DNA of 53,528 nt, from positions 1 to 53,528 of the forward strand of contig JANYHH010000046.1 of NCBI GenBank assembly GCA_025359505.1, in the 5' to 3' direction. Each line of letters opens with the position of its first letter. Positions within the stretch are counted from its first letter, which is position 1. Positions 1 to 9,362 of the stretch are shown in pieces. The notes beneath the pieces were generated by a model, which saw only the letters and a list, made by a program, of their open reading frames with translations, searched no databases and was not told the DNA's origin. This stretch comes from Deinococcales bacterium. GTDB lineage: Bacteria > Deinococcota > Deinococci > Deinococcales > JAAFIG01. The translations under genes were made by a program, and so were the position numbers.

Positions 1-310
1 TCTCTCGAGAATCCTTGTTTCCTCAGCCGTCGTTTCGACACGAATTTAGCGTGCCAATCTCGAGGGTTTAACGAACCCAGATTCAACGTCGTGCGTTCAG
101 CAAGGACTCTTTAACTCGAGAGAGTTGGTGCGTTTGCCCTAGGGTCACGCGAGGACTGGTTCCTGCCGACGTGCTGGACGTGTTACCGTGAAGATTTTGC
201 GGTGACCTGATTTTAAAAAATCAGTCTCGAGATTGGCGCGGGACTCGAGAAAAAAGCCATACTCGAGTGAATTGGACGACCCTCAGCGGCGAAACTCGAG
301 CGCGATCAGA
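1..310. other. Left-edge non-coding stretch beside transposase remnant
   Basis: No gene is recognised here. The stretch holds several CTCGAG copies, including an inverted pair (TCTCTCGAG at 1-9 against CTCGAGAGA at 117-125). It also holds an AT-rich hairpin, CTGATTTT/AAAATCAG, at 207-224, which could terminate transcription leaving the remnant to the right. The long + strand open frame from 233 is antisense to the transposase remnant and is not taken as a gene. Confidence 0.5.
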
Positions 311-1246
311 TTACATGCGCCTGATGATGAATGGGCGCAGTGTTGGCGAGGTGTATTTCAGACCATGCAGGGAAATGCCTTCGGAAAGGTTTATCCGCGA
401 TTGTTGTGGGTACATGCGATGGCGAACGTAATACTCCTGAGCTGCCGAAAGCGGTCGCCACGCGGTCAACCCACCGGACAGCAGGCTCTGCGCGTGTTCC
501 CGACGGCTGTGCATTCGCAGCGGCACGTGCAGATTGTTGTGCTGCTCGAGAACGCGCTGGTGAAACTTGTTGAGATCCTCGAGATTCAATACAGCCCCGA
601 GTTGCGCGTCGTAATCGCCGCGCTTGGCGATGTTGTTCATCGTTGTTCCGGGCAGCACGTGGTGCGCGTGGCTGAGAATGCCGATCGTGGGCTCCTCTAT
701 TCCACCGTGATGCCGAGGAACGCCAATGCTAGAGCGACTTGCTTGTTGACAAACTCCCGTCCGCTGTCCATGCGGATCTGTAGTGGGAGTCCGCGACCGT
801 ATGGGATCGTGCTGACGCCGGCATCGGTGAACACTTGCGTATCGGCGAGGAAGACATCGCGTAGCACCTCGAGAATCAGCTCGGCTCCCACCGGTTCGTT
901 GAAAATGATGGAACGCAGCACCTCGGATGTCGCCGTGTCGGTGACGCAACACCATCAGTTGCCCTTGTCGATCCTGAATCCCGTCGGCGCTGTCCTGTCC
1001 GTAGCGACTCTTGGCTGCGCGAACCGGATCGCGCAGGTCAATGCGCTCGATCAGCCGTTTGACCGTCGTGTAGGAAGGCGGCGGCAGTTCTTGATCGAGG
1101 CACTCGCGCCTGACCGTTTGGTGTAAATCCCCAATGGTTCTCGCTCGCCCCATCGTACCGACGCTGACGTACCAAGCTTGCTTGGAGAGTATCTCGAGTA
1201 CAGTCGCCACCTCCGCACCAATCTGACGCTTGGGCTTATGCGCTCA
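311..1246 (-). pseudogene. Decayed Mu/TnsB-type (DDE) transposase
   Basis: This is a broken transposase of the same broad family as the intact tnsB next door. Read leftward, the N-terminal part (about 1,246-990) carries the helix-turn-helix style text LPPPSYTTVKRLIERID typical of Mu-type transposases. The frame then shifts: 921-697 encodes a catalytic-core piece with MDSGREFVNKQ, matching the D-N-G-x-EF motif. It shifts again near 690-311, where LPGTTMNNIAKRGDYDAQ matches LPGTTFSSVAKRGKDYKP of the neighbouring TnsB. The first catalytic Asp region and the N-terminal domain are damaged or missing. At least two frameshifts and the lack of a plausible start make it non-functional. Confidence 0.8.
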
Positions 1247-1288
1247 TCTAATCGTTTGGCACAGAGAATTTTTTCAGATTCGCTGTAT

Positions 1289-3226
1289 TCAACTTCTTCG
1301 AATCACCACTTTGGGAATAATGACTAGTTCTACGTCACCTTCCGACGAATTGAACGGCTCGAGGGTCGGAGCGGGTGTGACCGATTTACCCGCGTCGGTA
1401 CTGGGGGCTGGGTTCGGATTCATTGAACTTGCGTCTCGTGCGTTGCGTTTGTGCTGCTTTTGCGCCCGAATTCGCTTGTGATCCTTGGTCGCCCTGCGCT
1501 CCTGCTCTATCTCAGTTTCGTTCTGATCACCCACGTCGTAGAGGAGTTCATTGTTCACCACCCGTTCGCCCTCGCGCCGTTTGTTCGTCCGTAACTCTTT
1601 CGATTCCCACACCGTTCGCCCCGGTGGAATAGTCGAGTCGCGGTAACCAACGGGCATGTACGTCTCGAACTCCGGGTCAAAAAAGTAGACTTGCGTGATG
1701 TCGCTCGGATCGTATTTGACATCGAATCGCCTGCCGTGCTTGGGGTTCAACTCGTCTCGATCCCCAGCCCAACGCGCGAGCACGTTGGCGTCGTAGTACT
1801 GCTCACCAAGCATTTCGATGCCAATGCGTTGCACCGTCGGGCGCTTGCCGGGCATAAAATCCAAGCGCAAGGTTTTGGCTGGCTCACCGACGAGGCGATC
1901 CGGCAATCCGACCGAGGGAATCGTGCCTAACGGCGTGCCATGCACCCCTTCTTCCCAGCGTTTGATCGGTGTCGTTTCCAAGCTGCTGTGCAGGTCGTTG
2001 TTGTACGCAATGATCTCGCGTGTGAGGATGCGTTCGAGTGCAGCGAAGGTAATCACCGCGTGCTTTTCGGGCTTGTAGTCCTTGCCGCGCTTAGCAACGC
2101 TCGAGAACGTCGTGCCCGGCAATCGTCGCAGCCGCGAGTTCAACGTCCCGCCCAAGCGTTCGATGTGTGCACCGTACTCGGGACGGGCGGGCGGTCGCCA
2201 TTGCAGGTTGATTGAGTGTTCCGCGCAAGCCCGCTCGAGTACTTCAGAGCGAAATTCAGCCCCATTGTCGGCGTACAGCGTGCCGAATTTGCCCCACACC
2301 GGCCATGGCAGGGTCAGTCCCAGACGCTCGAGGAAGCGCTCCTTGGGAAGCACTGCGTGGGCGATGGCCATGCCTACCGAGACGATGCTCGGCGCACGTA
2401 ACGAGAGGTGAAGACCGAGCACGACGCGACTCCACGAGCAGATCAGCAACGTGGCCCACGGTCGCCCGATGGGTAAGCGTTCCGTGTCGTCGACGATCTC
2501 GAGGTCGATCTTGAAGTGGTCAATCTGCACGATATCGAGCAGGAAGCGACCGTCCGGGTACTGCCCGCCGCTCGGTTGGAAACGCTGCGCGGCTGCCTTA
2601 CCCTCCCGTTTTGCGACGCGTTCGCGTTGGGACACACGTGCGATGCGTGCACGCACGGTGAGTTCGTGAGGAATCGGCAGTCCCCTGCGAGCGCACCGGC
2701 GTTCGATGCTTCGGTGTACGTCGCGCACGCTCGGGCGCTCGGGTTGCAGGTACTCGTTTCTGATCACCTCGGTGATGATTGCTTCGACCGTCTCGGGCAA
2801 ACGTGTCGCGCCTCGATCCGCGCGACGCAAGCGCAGTAAGCCGTGAAATCCGTTGCCGTCATACTCTCTGAGCCAGCGATAAAGGTTTGACTGGCTTACC
2901 CCGACGGCTGCCACATGTTCTTTGATGGCGTTGATAGTGCGCCCTTCGGCATTCAGCAGCGGTTCGATCAATGCGAATTTGCGCTGTGCCTCGGTCCACG
3001 CCTCGGTGGGAATGTGTTCGAGCGGTTGCGCTCGGGTAGCTCGCTTTGAAACTGGTGCTTCACTATCTGGCTCGAGCGCGACGATGTTCAAGCGTGCGGT
3101 TTCGCCGTCGATAAGGCGTCGCGCCAAGACCTCCTCAAGATTCAGCAGGGAAAGGATCTCGTAGCGTTCGCCCAAGTGGCGAACGGTGCTGCCGGGTTGC
3201 AACTGCACGTTAGCTCCTGTGTTCAT
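1289..3226 (-). CDS. tnsB: TnsB-like DDE transposase (Mu/Tn7 family)
   Basis: The 645-residue product should cut the transposon 3' ends and join them to target DNA. An N-terminal winged-helix/HTH region (about 80-200, with SQSNLYRWLREYDGNGFHGL) precedes the RNase-H-fold core. The likely catalytic triad is D236 (QIDH), D320 (YADNGAEF) and E356 (GAHIERLGG), giving the usual D-35-E spacing. A beta-barrel and basic tail follow. It overlaps the end of the tnsA-like gene by four bases, as in Tn7-like operons. The next gene in that order is normally the AAA+ regulator tnsC, but here a decayed transposase lies downstream and no ATPase is visible. CTCGAG density is lower than in flanking genes, consistent with acquired DNA. 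Confidence 0.88.
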   Translation of the reverse strand: MNTGANVQLQPGSTVRHLGERYEILSLLNLEEVLARRLIDGETARLNIVALEPDSEAPVSKRATRAQPLEHIPTEAWTEAQRKFALIEPLLNAEGRTINAIKEHVAAVGVSQSNLYRWLREYDGNGFHGLLRLRRADRGATRLPETVEAIITEVIRNEYLQPERPSVRDVHRSIERRCARRGLPIPHELTVRARIARVSQRERVAKREGKAAAQRFQPSGGQYPDGRFLLDIVQIDHFKIDLEIVDDTERLPIGRPWATLLICSWSRVVLGLHLSLRAPSIVSVGMAIAHAVLPKERFLERLGLTLPWPVWGKFGTLYADNGAEFRSEVLERACAEHSINLQWRPPARPEYGAHIERLGGTLNSRLRRLPGTTFSSVAKRGKDYKPEKHAVITFAALERILTREIIAYNNDLHSSLETTPIKRWEEGVHGTPLGTIPSVGLPDRLVGEPAKTLRLDFMPGKRPTVQRIGIEMLGEQYYDANVLARWAGDRDELNPKHGRRFDVKYDPSDITQVYFFDPEFETYMPVGYRDSTIPPGRTVWESKELRTNKRREGERVVNNELLYDVGDQNETEIEQERRATKDHKRIRAQKQHKRNARDASSMNPNPAPSTDAGKSVTPAPTLEPFNSSEGDVELVIIPKVVIRRS

Positions 3227-3870
3227 TTCACTCCTTGAATCACGCTATGGTCACTCAGTGGCACGTCGAGATCCACGCGCAGACGGTGGTAGGCGATCAG
3301 GTGCCAGACTGCGACGACGAGCCGCGCCCGCACCATGCGATCCCTAACGCTGAGATGCTCGAGGAGCGTGTGAACGCTCAGGGGCGCTGTGATCTGCAAA
3401 AGAGCAGTAATCTTTTGTCCGTCGCTGGTGGGCACAGCGCGGCTGCGGTACGTCAACAGGAAGCGGGCGTTGAGCAAGCGCGGCGTGCGAATGTCTCGTT
3501 CGGTGTAGACACGAAACCGCCATCCTTGCTCGCGGGCGAATTGGCGCGCGGCGCGGATGCGTTCAGCGTAACCCTCATCTTTGATCAACCGTTGAAGTTC
3601 GGCAACGTATTTTACCTCGACCAGCACGCGTTTATCATTCTTGAACGTCACCAGTGCATCTGGGACGTAAGAGTGCGATTTTTGATCTGATCCGAGGTAG
3701 GTGATCCGCACGGGTTGCTCCTCGAGTGCCTGATACTCTGCGTGAAAGGCGAACAGCGTGTACGCGTCGCGCTCGAGGCTAGACTCGAAACCAGCACTAC
3801 CTGTTCCATCGTGCTTGGCCGACTTGCCAGTGACAGAGCGGTAATTCTTGGGGATTTTGCGGACAGGCAT
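3223..3870 (-). CDS. tnsA: TnsA-like transposon endonuclease
   Basis: The 215-residue product resembles TnsA, the restriction-enzyme-fold nuclease that nicks transposon 5' ends so that TnsA+TnsB transposition is cut-and-paste. The N-terminal half has the expected pattern: FESSLERDAY (E29 or E33), then YVPDAL (D71), then LVEVKY (E85 and K87). The C-terminal half (about 110-215) fits the winged-helix domain that contacts TnsB/TnsC. The ATG at 3870 overlaps a TTTGGAAAT repeat that is probably a TnsB site, so the operon may be repressed by its own transposase. It is slightly shorter than Tn7 TnsA. Confidence 0.82.
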   Translation of the reverse strand: MPVRKIPKNYRSVTGKSAKHDGTGSAGFESSLERDAYTLFAFHAEYQALEEQPVRITYLGSDQKSHSYVPDALVTFKNDKRVLVEVKYVAELQRLIKDEGYAERIRAARQFAREQGWRFRVYTERDIRTPRLLNARFLLTYRSRAVPTSDGQKITALLQITAPLSVHTLLEHLSVRDRMVRARLVVAVWHLIAYHRLRVDLDVPLSDHSVIQGVK

Positions 3871-3991
3871 ATTTCCAAATTACTCTATAAAATTCGATTG
3901 TTTTCCAGATAATTCTATCAACTGTTTTCCAAATAGCGTTTGAAAAACCTTCCTGTAGTAAGTTCTGTTCCAAATACCAATATTTCCCACA
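3871..3991 (-). repeat. Transposon end with TnsB-like binding repeats
   Basis: Upstream of tnsA lie repeated copies of TTTCCAAAT or close variants on the + strand: 3872-3880, 3901-3910 (TTTTCCAGAT), 3925-3934 and 3968-3975. A terminal TTTCCCACA ends at 3991. Read outward-in on the minus strand the element would begin TGTGGGAAATATTGG, matching the TGT start of Tn7-like ends. The segment is AT-rich and free of CTCGAG until 3,996. The opposite end could not be located, so the boundary is inferred from one side only. Confidence 0.6.
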
Positions 3992-4032
3992 AACTCGCTC
4001 GAGCTGCTGAACTTGCAGCGAGCAACTGATAT

Positions 4033-4728
4033 GTGATATATCAATTTGTGCCTTCCGTCACAGCCATTCCGCCCCCGCTCGAGAAGCGCCTCTACCGCAA
4101 CGACGCCTACACCAGCCTGCGCGAAATGATCGTGCAGGGCATTTTGGAACCGGAAGCCAAACTGCGCGACGCCGACCTCGCCTTGCAACTCGGCGTCAGC
4201 CGCACGCCCGTGCGCGAAGCCCTGCGGCGGCTCGAGGACGAGGGCTTGGTGCAAACCAAGCAAAACGCGTGGACGAGGGTCGCGCCCGTGACCCGCGCAT
4301 TAGCCGAGCGCATTTACCCGATTCTGCGCGTGTTGGAAGGGCTGGCGCTCGAGCTGGCCGCGCCGCACTTGAACGCGAGGGACTTGGCGGCCATGCGCGA
4401 TCTCAACGCGCAAGTGCGAACCGCGCTCCAAGCAGGCGACGCTCGAGCCGCCGCGCTGCTCGATAGCCAATTGCACGAGCGCTTCATCGCTGGCTGCCCC
4501 AACATGGAGTTGCAGGGCATCATCCGCACCTTAAAAACCAATCAGATTCGCTTGGAGATTCACTACTGGCGCGGTGGCATGGCGCTCGCGCTGCCAAGCG
4601 TGGCGGAGCACGAAGCGATGATCGCTGCCCTCGAGCAGCGTGATCTGGCGGCTGCGAAAACCGCGCTCGAAGGCAATTACACCCGCGCCCTCGAGCGTTG
4701 GGCATTGCTGCCCGAGGAAGACTCGTGA
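4033..4728 (+). CDS. GntR-family regulator with FCD domain
   Basis: The 231-residue protein is a FadR-subgroup GntR regulator. An N-terminal winged helix (about 15-80) contains LGVSRTPVREALRRLEDEGLV, the recognition-helix signature. An all-helical FCD ligand domain (about 90-220) follows. It overlaps the transporter gene by four bases (GTGA) and probably controls that gene and the M20 enzyme. The GTG at 4033 is used here; GTG 4048 is an equally possible start, since neither has a strong ribosome site. The transposon terminus lies only 42 bp upstream, so insertion probably replaced the native promoter. Confidence 0.85.
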   Translation: MIYQFVPSVTAIPPPLEKRLYRNDAYTSLREMIVQGILEPEAKLRDADLALQLGVSRTPVREALRRLEDEGLVQTKQNAWTRVAPVTRALAERIYPILRVLEGLALELAAPHLNARDLAAMRDLNAQVRTALQAGDARAAALLDSQLHERFIAGCPNMELQGIIRTLKTNQIRLEIHYWRGGMALALPSVAEHEAMIAALEQRDLAAAKTALEGNYTRALERWALLPEEDS

Positions 4729-5963
4729 GCCGATTGCGTGAAAGCCTCGCGGCGCTGCCCAAAGCGATTGTCACCTCGAGCCTGCTGGCTGGCGTGCTGA
4801 TCGTGATCGTCGGCTTCACGGGGTCGCTGGTGCTGACCTTCGACATTGCCGATAAAGCACATCTGACCCACGCGCAACTGTCCAGTTGGGTGCTGGCGAT
4901 CACCGTCGGCAGCGGTATCCTCAGTCTGGGCTTGGCGCTGTGGTACAAGCAACCCGTGCTGACCGCATGGAGCACGCCGGGCTTGGCGGTGCTCGCCTCG
5001 AGCCTCGCCAATTACCCGCTGTCCGAGGCAGTCGGCGCGTACCTGTTCGTGGGAATAGCGATTGCCTTCTTGGGCGCGACGGGCTTGTTTGAACGGGCCA
5101 TGCGCCTCGTGCCGCAAAACGTCGCGCTGGCCGTGCTGGGCGGCTCGCTGCTCAAATACGGGCTGGGCTTGTTCACGGCGGCGACCCTCGAGCCGAGCCT
5201 AGTGCTTGGCATGATCGCCGCGTTCCTGATTGCCAAACGCGTCGGTTCTCGAGTGCCGATGGGCTGGGCGCTCTTGATCGGTTTCGTGGGTGCGGCGCTG
5301 CTTGGTAAGTTCGACGTTTCCAACGTGCGGCTCGAGTTAGCCGCTCCGGTTTTCATCGCCCCGACCTTCACGTTGTCGGCATTGATTGGGCTGGGCGTGC
5401 CGCTGCTGGCACTGGCGCTGGCCTCGCAAAACGCGCCGGGCTTAGCGGTGATGCGAGCCGCTGGCTACGACCCGCCCGTGCGCGGCGCACTCATCGCTAC
5501 AGGAATCCTCAGCGCTCTCGCCGCGCCGCTGCTCGGTCACGGCTACACGCTGGCAGCGATCACGGCAGCGCTCGGCAGTGGCCCCGACGCGCACCCCGAC
5601 AAGAACTTGCGTTACGGCGCGTCGGTTGTGGCCGGAGCGCTGAAGATCGTCTTAGGCTTGTTCGGCGCGACCATCGTCGCCTTGTTTCTAGCGATTCCCA
5701 AACCGCTGGTCGCGGGCATGGCTGGACTGGCGCTGTCCGGCACGATCCAGGGCTGCCTCGTCGGGGCGTTTCAGGATAAAAGCGTGCGCGACTCGAGCCT
5801 GTTCGCGCTGCTCGTCACTGCCTCTGGCGCTGAGTTTCTGGGACTCGGCAGCGCCTTTTGGGGACTGGTGGCGGGTGCGCTGGTCAGCGCCCTCTTAGAG
5901 CGCCGCGCCAGCGCTCGAGATGTGACTAGCCAAGAGATGACGCAGCAAAAGGAGATGACATGA
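4725..5963 (+). CDS. BenE-type benzoate/aromatic-acid membrane transporter
   Basis: The 412-residue protein is a polytopic inner-membrane carrier with about 11-12 hydrophobic segments. Its sequence fits the BenE family of putative benzoate:proton symporters, seen in the N-terminal stretch SSLLAGVLIVIVGFTGSLVL and in repeated Gly/Ala-rich helices. The start is GTG 4725, overlapping the regulator stop as GTGA. A frame open from 4698 would extend back into the regulator gene and is less likely. Coupling to an M20 deacylase suggests uptake of an N-acyl or aromatic amide substrate that is then cleaved, but the real substrate is unknown. Confidence 0.78.
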   Translation: MSRLRESLAALPKAIVTSSLLAGVLIVIVGFTGSLVLTFDIADKAHLTHAQLSSWVLAITVGSGILSLGLALWYKQPVLTAWSTPGLAVLASSLANYPLSEAVGAYLFVGIAIAFLGATGLFERAMRLVPQNVALAVLGGSLLKYGLGLFTAATLEPSLVLGMIAAFLIAKRVGSRVPMGWALLIGFVGAALLGKFDVSNVRLELAAPVFIAPTFTLSALIGLGVPLLALALASQNAPGLAVMRAAGYDPPVRGALIATGILSALAAPLLGHGYTLAAITAALGSGPDAHPDKNLRYGASVVAGALKIVLGLFGATIVALFLAIPKPLVAGMAGLALSGTIQGCLVGAFQDKSVRDSSLFALLVTASGAEFLGLGSAFWGLVAGALVSALLERRASARDVTSQEMTQQKEMT

Positions 5964-7096
5964 GCGAAGTTCTCGAGCTGGCACAGGCATTGATTGCGAT
6001 TGACAGCGTGAACCCCGATCTGGTGATGGGTGCGGCGGGCGAAACCCAGATCGCCGCGTTCATCAGCCAGTGGCTCGAGTCACACGGTTTTGAGGTCACA
6101 CTGCTCGAGCCAGCCCCGCATCGCCCGACGGTCGTTGGCGTATTGCGCGGGAGCGGTGGCGGTCAAACGCTGATGCTCAACGGTCACACCGACACCGTCG
6201 CGCTGCAACCGTTCGACGGCGATCCGCTCGAGCCTCGAGTGCTGGATGGACGGCTCTACGGGCGCGGCAGTTACGACATGAAAGCGGGTGTCGCCGCGAT
6301 GCTGGTCGCTGCTGCTCGAGTTAGCAATGCTGGTCTGCGCGGCGATGTGATCGTCGCTTGCGTCTGCGACGAGGAAGTCGCCAGTCTGGGCAGCTTTGAT
6401 TTGGTCAAGCACTTCACCGCCGACGCCGCGATCGTCACCGAGCCGACCAATCACGGGCTGTACATCGCGCACAAAGGTTTCGTCTGGGCGGACGTGACCG
6501 TCGTTGGCGAAGCCGCGCACGGCTCGAGGTTCGACTTGGGGCGTGACGCGATTGCGCTGATGGGCGCGGTGCTGGTCAGCGTGCGGCAACTCGATCTGGA
6601 TTTGCGCTCAAAGGCGCTGCACCCACTGCTTGGGCACGGCAGCCTGCACGCAGGCACGATTCACGGCGGGCAGGGCTACTCGAGTTACCCGCAAGATTGC
6701 ACGGTGACGCTCGAGCGTCGCACGATTCCGGGTGAAACGCCGCAGACGGTGGAAGCCGAATTGCGAGCCTTGCTCGAGGGCATCAAAGCCGCCGACCCAA
6801 ACTTTCAGTACACCCTCAAAGTCGGACTGACCCGCGAGCCATTCGAGATCGACCCCGCACACGAGTTCGTCGCGTTGACGCAAAAGCACGCCTCGAGCCT
6901 GTTGGGTCAGGATGTGCCGCTCAAAGGCGTCGGTTTCTGGGCGGACACGGCGGCGCTGAGCAGCGCCGGAATCCCAGCGCTGATGTTCGGTTGCCTCGGT
7001 GCGGGCGCACACGCGGCTTCGGAATGGGTCAGCGTCGACAGCTTGGAGCGCTGCACCGACATTTACGAGGCGATCATCCGCGAGTTCTGCGCGTGA
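5960..7096 (+). CDS. M20-family metallopeptidase/deacylase (ArgE/DapE-like)
   Basis: The 378-residue cytosolic enzyme belongs to the M20 zinc hydrolases that remove acyl groups from amino acids or cut small peptides. Visible metal-site motifs are NGHTDTV (His, about 76-82), GRGSYDMKAG (bridging Asp, about 100-109), CDEEVASLG (Glu-Glu) and a late GAGAHAASEW (His, near 350). The Lys of GHGSLHAGTIHGG lies in the dimerisation domain. Its ATG overlaps the transporter stop (ATGA), so the two are translationally coupled. The acyl donor cannot be told from sequence. Confidence 0.85.
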   Translation: MSEVLELAQALIAIDSVNPDLVMGAAGETQIAAFISQWLESHGFEVTLLEPAPHRPTVVGVLRGSGGGQTLMLNGHTDTVALQPFDGDPLEPRVLDGRLYGRGSYDMKAGVAAMLVAAARVSNAGLRGDVIVACVCDEEVASLGSFDLVKHFTADAAIVTEPTNHGLYIAHKGFVWADVTVVGEAAHGSRFDLGRDAIALMGAVLVSVRQLDLDLRSKALHPLLGHGSLHAGTIHGGQGYSSYPQDCTVTLERRTIPGETPQTVEAELRALLEGIKAADPNFQYTLKVGLTREPFEIDPAHEFVALTQKHASSLLGQDVPLKGVGFWADTAALSSAGIPALMFGCLGAGAHAASEWVSVDSLERCTDIYEAIIREFCA

Positions 7097-7170
7097 ACCC
7101 TCCAGCCAAATTGAAGGCGCTCGAGCTGCGAAATTATCCCGCTGGCTCGAGCGCCCGAACTTTAATTTCC

Positions 7171-8064
7171 TTAGCGCAAAGTACGCGCCCACGTCAGCAG
7201 GCTGCGGTTAACCGCGCTTGGGTCTTCAACGACCGCCGCGTGCGACGCGCCCTCGATCACAACCAGCTTGGAGCCTTTGATGCCCTGCTGCATCTTCTGC
7301 GAGAAAACCAGCGGAATCAACGTGTCCTCGCGCCCAGCGACGATCAGCGTCGGTACGGTGATCGTCGAGAGCGTCGGCAACGAGTCGGGGCGATCCGCGA
7401 GCGCCTTAGCCGCCGCGACCGCACCTGTTTTGGATGCGCCTACGATCAGGCTCGAGAGGAAACGCACCAATTCCGGGCGTTTGGCTTGGGTCGCGCCGGT
7501 CAGCATGTCTTTCATCACTTCTGGCACGAGCGAAGCCGCACCCTTCGCTTGGGTTTTTTCGGCAATCACGCCCCAGAAGGCTTTCTCCACACTGCCAGCG
7601 GGATTGGCGGTCGTGTTCAGCAGCGCCAGCGCCGCGAAGCGCTCCGGCGCACGGCGGTACATCTCAAAGGCAATCATGCCGCCCATGCTCATGCCGCCCA
7701 CAACAGCTTTTTTAATCTCCAATTTGTCCATCACCGCCAGCACATCCTGAGCGTAGGTCGGAATCGAGCCGGGGTCGCTTGCTGGGGCGCTCGAGCGCCC
7801 GAAACCGCGCAGATCGAGCGTGACAACGCGGTAGCCCGCACTGGCGAGGATGGAGCGGTTGTTCTTGAACAACTCGCCGCTCAGCGGGTAGCCGTGAATC
7901 AAAACCATCGCCGGGCCGCGGCCCTCGGCCTTGTAAAACAAACGAGCGCCCTCGCGCTCCACGAAGCCTTGGCTCGAGGCAGATTGCCCATGGGCGCTCA
8001 GCAGCGCGAGACTCGCGGCGGCAAAGACGGTCAGGGTGACGAACGGACGGTTTGGCTTCAACAT
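7171..8064 (-). CDS. Secreted alpha/beta hydrolase
   Basis: The 297-residue protein starts with a signal peptide (basic MLKPNRP, then a hydrophobic run ending near AHGQSAS). A full alpha/beta-hydrolase domain follows: oxyanion strand LIHGYPLSG, nucleophile elbow GGMSMGG, acid AGREDTLIP and base GASHAAVVEDP. It could be an esterase, lactonase or haloperoxidase-like enzyme; sequence alone does not decide. The start is the ATG at 8064, seven bases after a GGAG ribosome site; an upstream ATG at 8118 lacks one. It is convergent with the M20 gene and divergent from the PLP enzyme. Confidence 0.82.
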   Translation of the reverse strand: MLKPNRPFVTLTVFAAASLALLSAHGQSASSQGFVEREGARLFYKAEGRGPAMVLIHGYPLSGELFKNNRSILASAGYRVVTLDLRGFGRSSAPASDPGSIPTYAQDVLAVMDKLEIKKAVVGGMSMGGMIAFEMYRRAPERFAALALLNTTANPAGSVEKAFWGVIAEKTQAKGAASLVPEVMKDMLTGATQAKRPELVRFLSSLIVGASKTGAVAAAKALADRPDSLPTLSTITVPTLIVAGREDTLIPLVFSQKMQQGIKGSKLVVIEGASHAAVVEDPSAVNRSLLTWARTLR

Positions 8065-8173
8065 GATTGCTCCTCGAGAGGTACGGTTTGACGCGATCCC
8101 TGACTCGAGTATCCGCACTGGGCTGATGAAGAACTGAATGCAATCAATGCCACATCAAAAATAGGAGAACCGA

Positions 8174-9115
8174 ATGAACCACCGCCTGAGCCTCGAGTCC
8201 ATCCAACGCGCCATGACCACGATTCCCACAGAGTTCCTGCACACACCACAATTTGAATCAGCCGCGCTGTCCGAAGCGCTTGCGTGCCAATTAACCGTAA
8301 AAATAGAAACGCTCAACCCGATCCGCAGCTTCAAGGGGCGCGGCGCGAGCCATTTCGTGGCCAGCCTCGAGAGAAGCGCGAAACTGATCTGCGCCAGCGC
8401 TGGGAATTTCGGGCAGGCGATGGCGTATGTGTGCGGCTCGAGGGGCATGAGCCTGACGGTCTACGCGGCGCACACCGCCAATCCGCTCAAACTCGAAAGG
8501 ATGCGAGCGCTCGGCGCGAACGTCGTCTTGCACGGCGAGGACTTCGACGCGGCGAAACTCGAGGCTAAAAAAATTGCGCTGAAAACAGGCGCGTACATGG
8601 TCGAGGACGGTCTCGAGCCGCTGATTTCCGAAGGCGCGGGCACGATGGCTTTGGAGTTGCTGGCCAATCAGGATTTTGACGCATTGCTGATCCCACTGGG
8701 CAACGGCGCGATGCTGAACGGCGTGGCTCGCTGGGCGAAAGCGCACTCGAGCGCCAAGATTATTGCCGTGCAAGCGGCCGGCGCACCCGCAATGCTCGAG
8801 AGCTGGCGGGCCGGTCAGATCGTCACGCATGAGGCGATCACCACGATTGCCGACGGTATCGGTGTGCGCGTGCCGATCCGCGAAGCGCTCGAGGATATGA
8901 AAACGCTGGTCGACGATGGGCTGACTGTTTCAGAAGAAAGCATTCTGAAAGCCATGAAATTGATTCACCAGCACCTCGGCGTGGTCAGCGAACCCAGCGG
9001 CGCGGTCGGCATCGCGGCGCTGCTCGAGCATCCGCAGCGTTTCGCAACCAAGCGCGTGGCGACCGTGATCTGCGGCGGGAATCTGACGCCAGAGCAGATG
9101 CGACAGTGGCTGTGA
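8174..9115 (+). CDS. PLP-dependent threonine/serine dehydratase-like enzyme
   Basis: The 313-residue protein is a fold-type II PLP enzyme of the threonine dehydratase/serine racemase group. The Schiff-base lysine lies in IRSFKGRGA, the substrate loop in ASAGNFGQAMA, and the phosphate-binding glycine loop in PLGNGAML. It lacks the C-terminal ACT regulatory domain of biosynthetic IlvA, so it is closer to catabolic dehydratases or racemases. An AGGAGA ribosome site precedes the ATG. The gene stands alone; substrate could be threonine, serine or a 3-hydroxyaspartate-type amino acid. Confidence 0.8.
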   Translation: MNHRLSLESIQRAMTTIPTEFLHTPQFESAALSEALACQLTVKIETLNPIRSFKGRGASHFVASLERSAKLICASAGNFGQAMAYVCGSRGMSLTVYAAHTANPLKLERMRALGANVVLHGEDFDAAKLEAKKIALKTGAYMVEDGLEPLISEGAGTMALELLANQDFDALLIPLGNGAMLNGVARWAKAHSSAKIIAVQAAGAPAMLESWRAGQIVTHEAITTIADGIGVRVPIREALEDMKTLVDDGLTVSEESILKAMKLIHQHLGVVSEPSGAVGIAALLEHPQRFATKRVATVICGGNLTPEQMRQWL

Positions 9116-9362
9116 CAGTGGCTAAACCTGTACAAGCGGCGGGGTATCAAAGGCTCGAAATCGTAGCTTCAGCAAACTGATCTCGAGGTACGCCAGTTGT
9201 GAGAAACGCCGCAAGCAGCGACGGAATCAGACCCAGAGAGATTGAAGGCAATCCGCATAGCTCGAGGAGGGCGTGTCCCGCCAGTGATCCAAAGAAGTAC
9301 CGCTCGAGCCAGTCGAAAAAACCGCGACCTCGAGCCGCTGTCGGAACACCGAATCCGCTATC

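Noticed and set aside
233..1126. Long plus-strand open frame of 297 codons
   Set aside because: It is antisense to the recognisable transposase remnant, has no domain and owes its length to GC-rich codons.
1..3991. CRISPR-associated transposon
   Set aside because: TnsA/TnsB are present but no Cas gene, TniQ, TnsC or repeat-spacer array is visible in the window.
9147..9322. Possible small minus-strand membrane protein (FFDWLERYFFGSLAGHALL...)
   Set aside because: It has a hydrophobic stretch but no credible start or ribosome site and mixed codon use; left unannotated.
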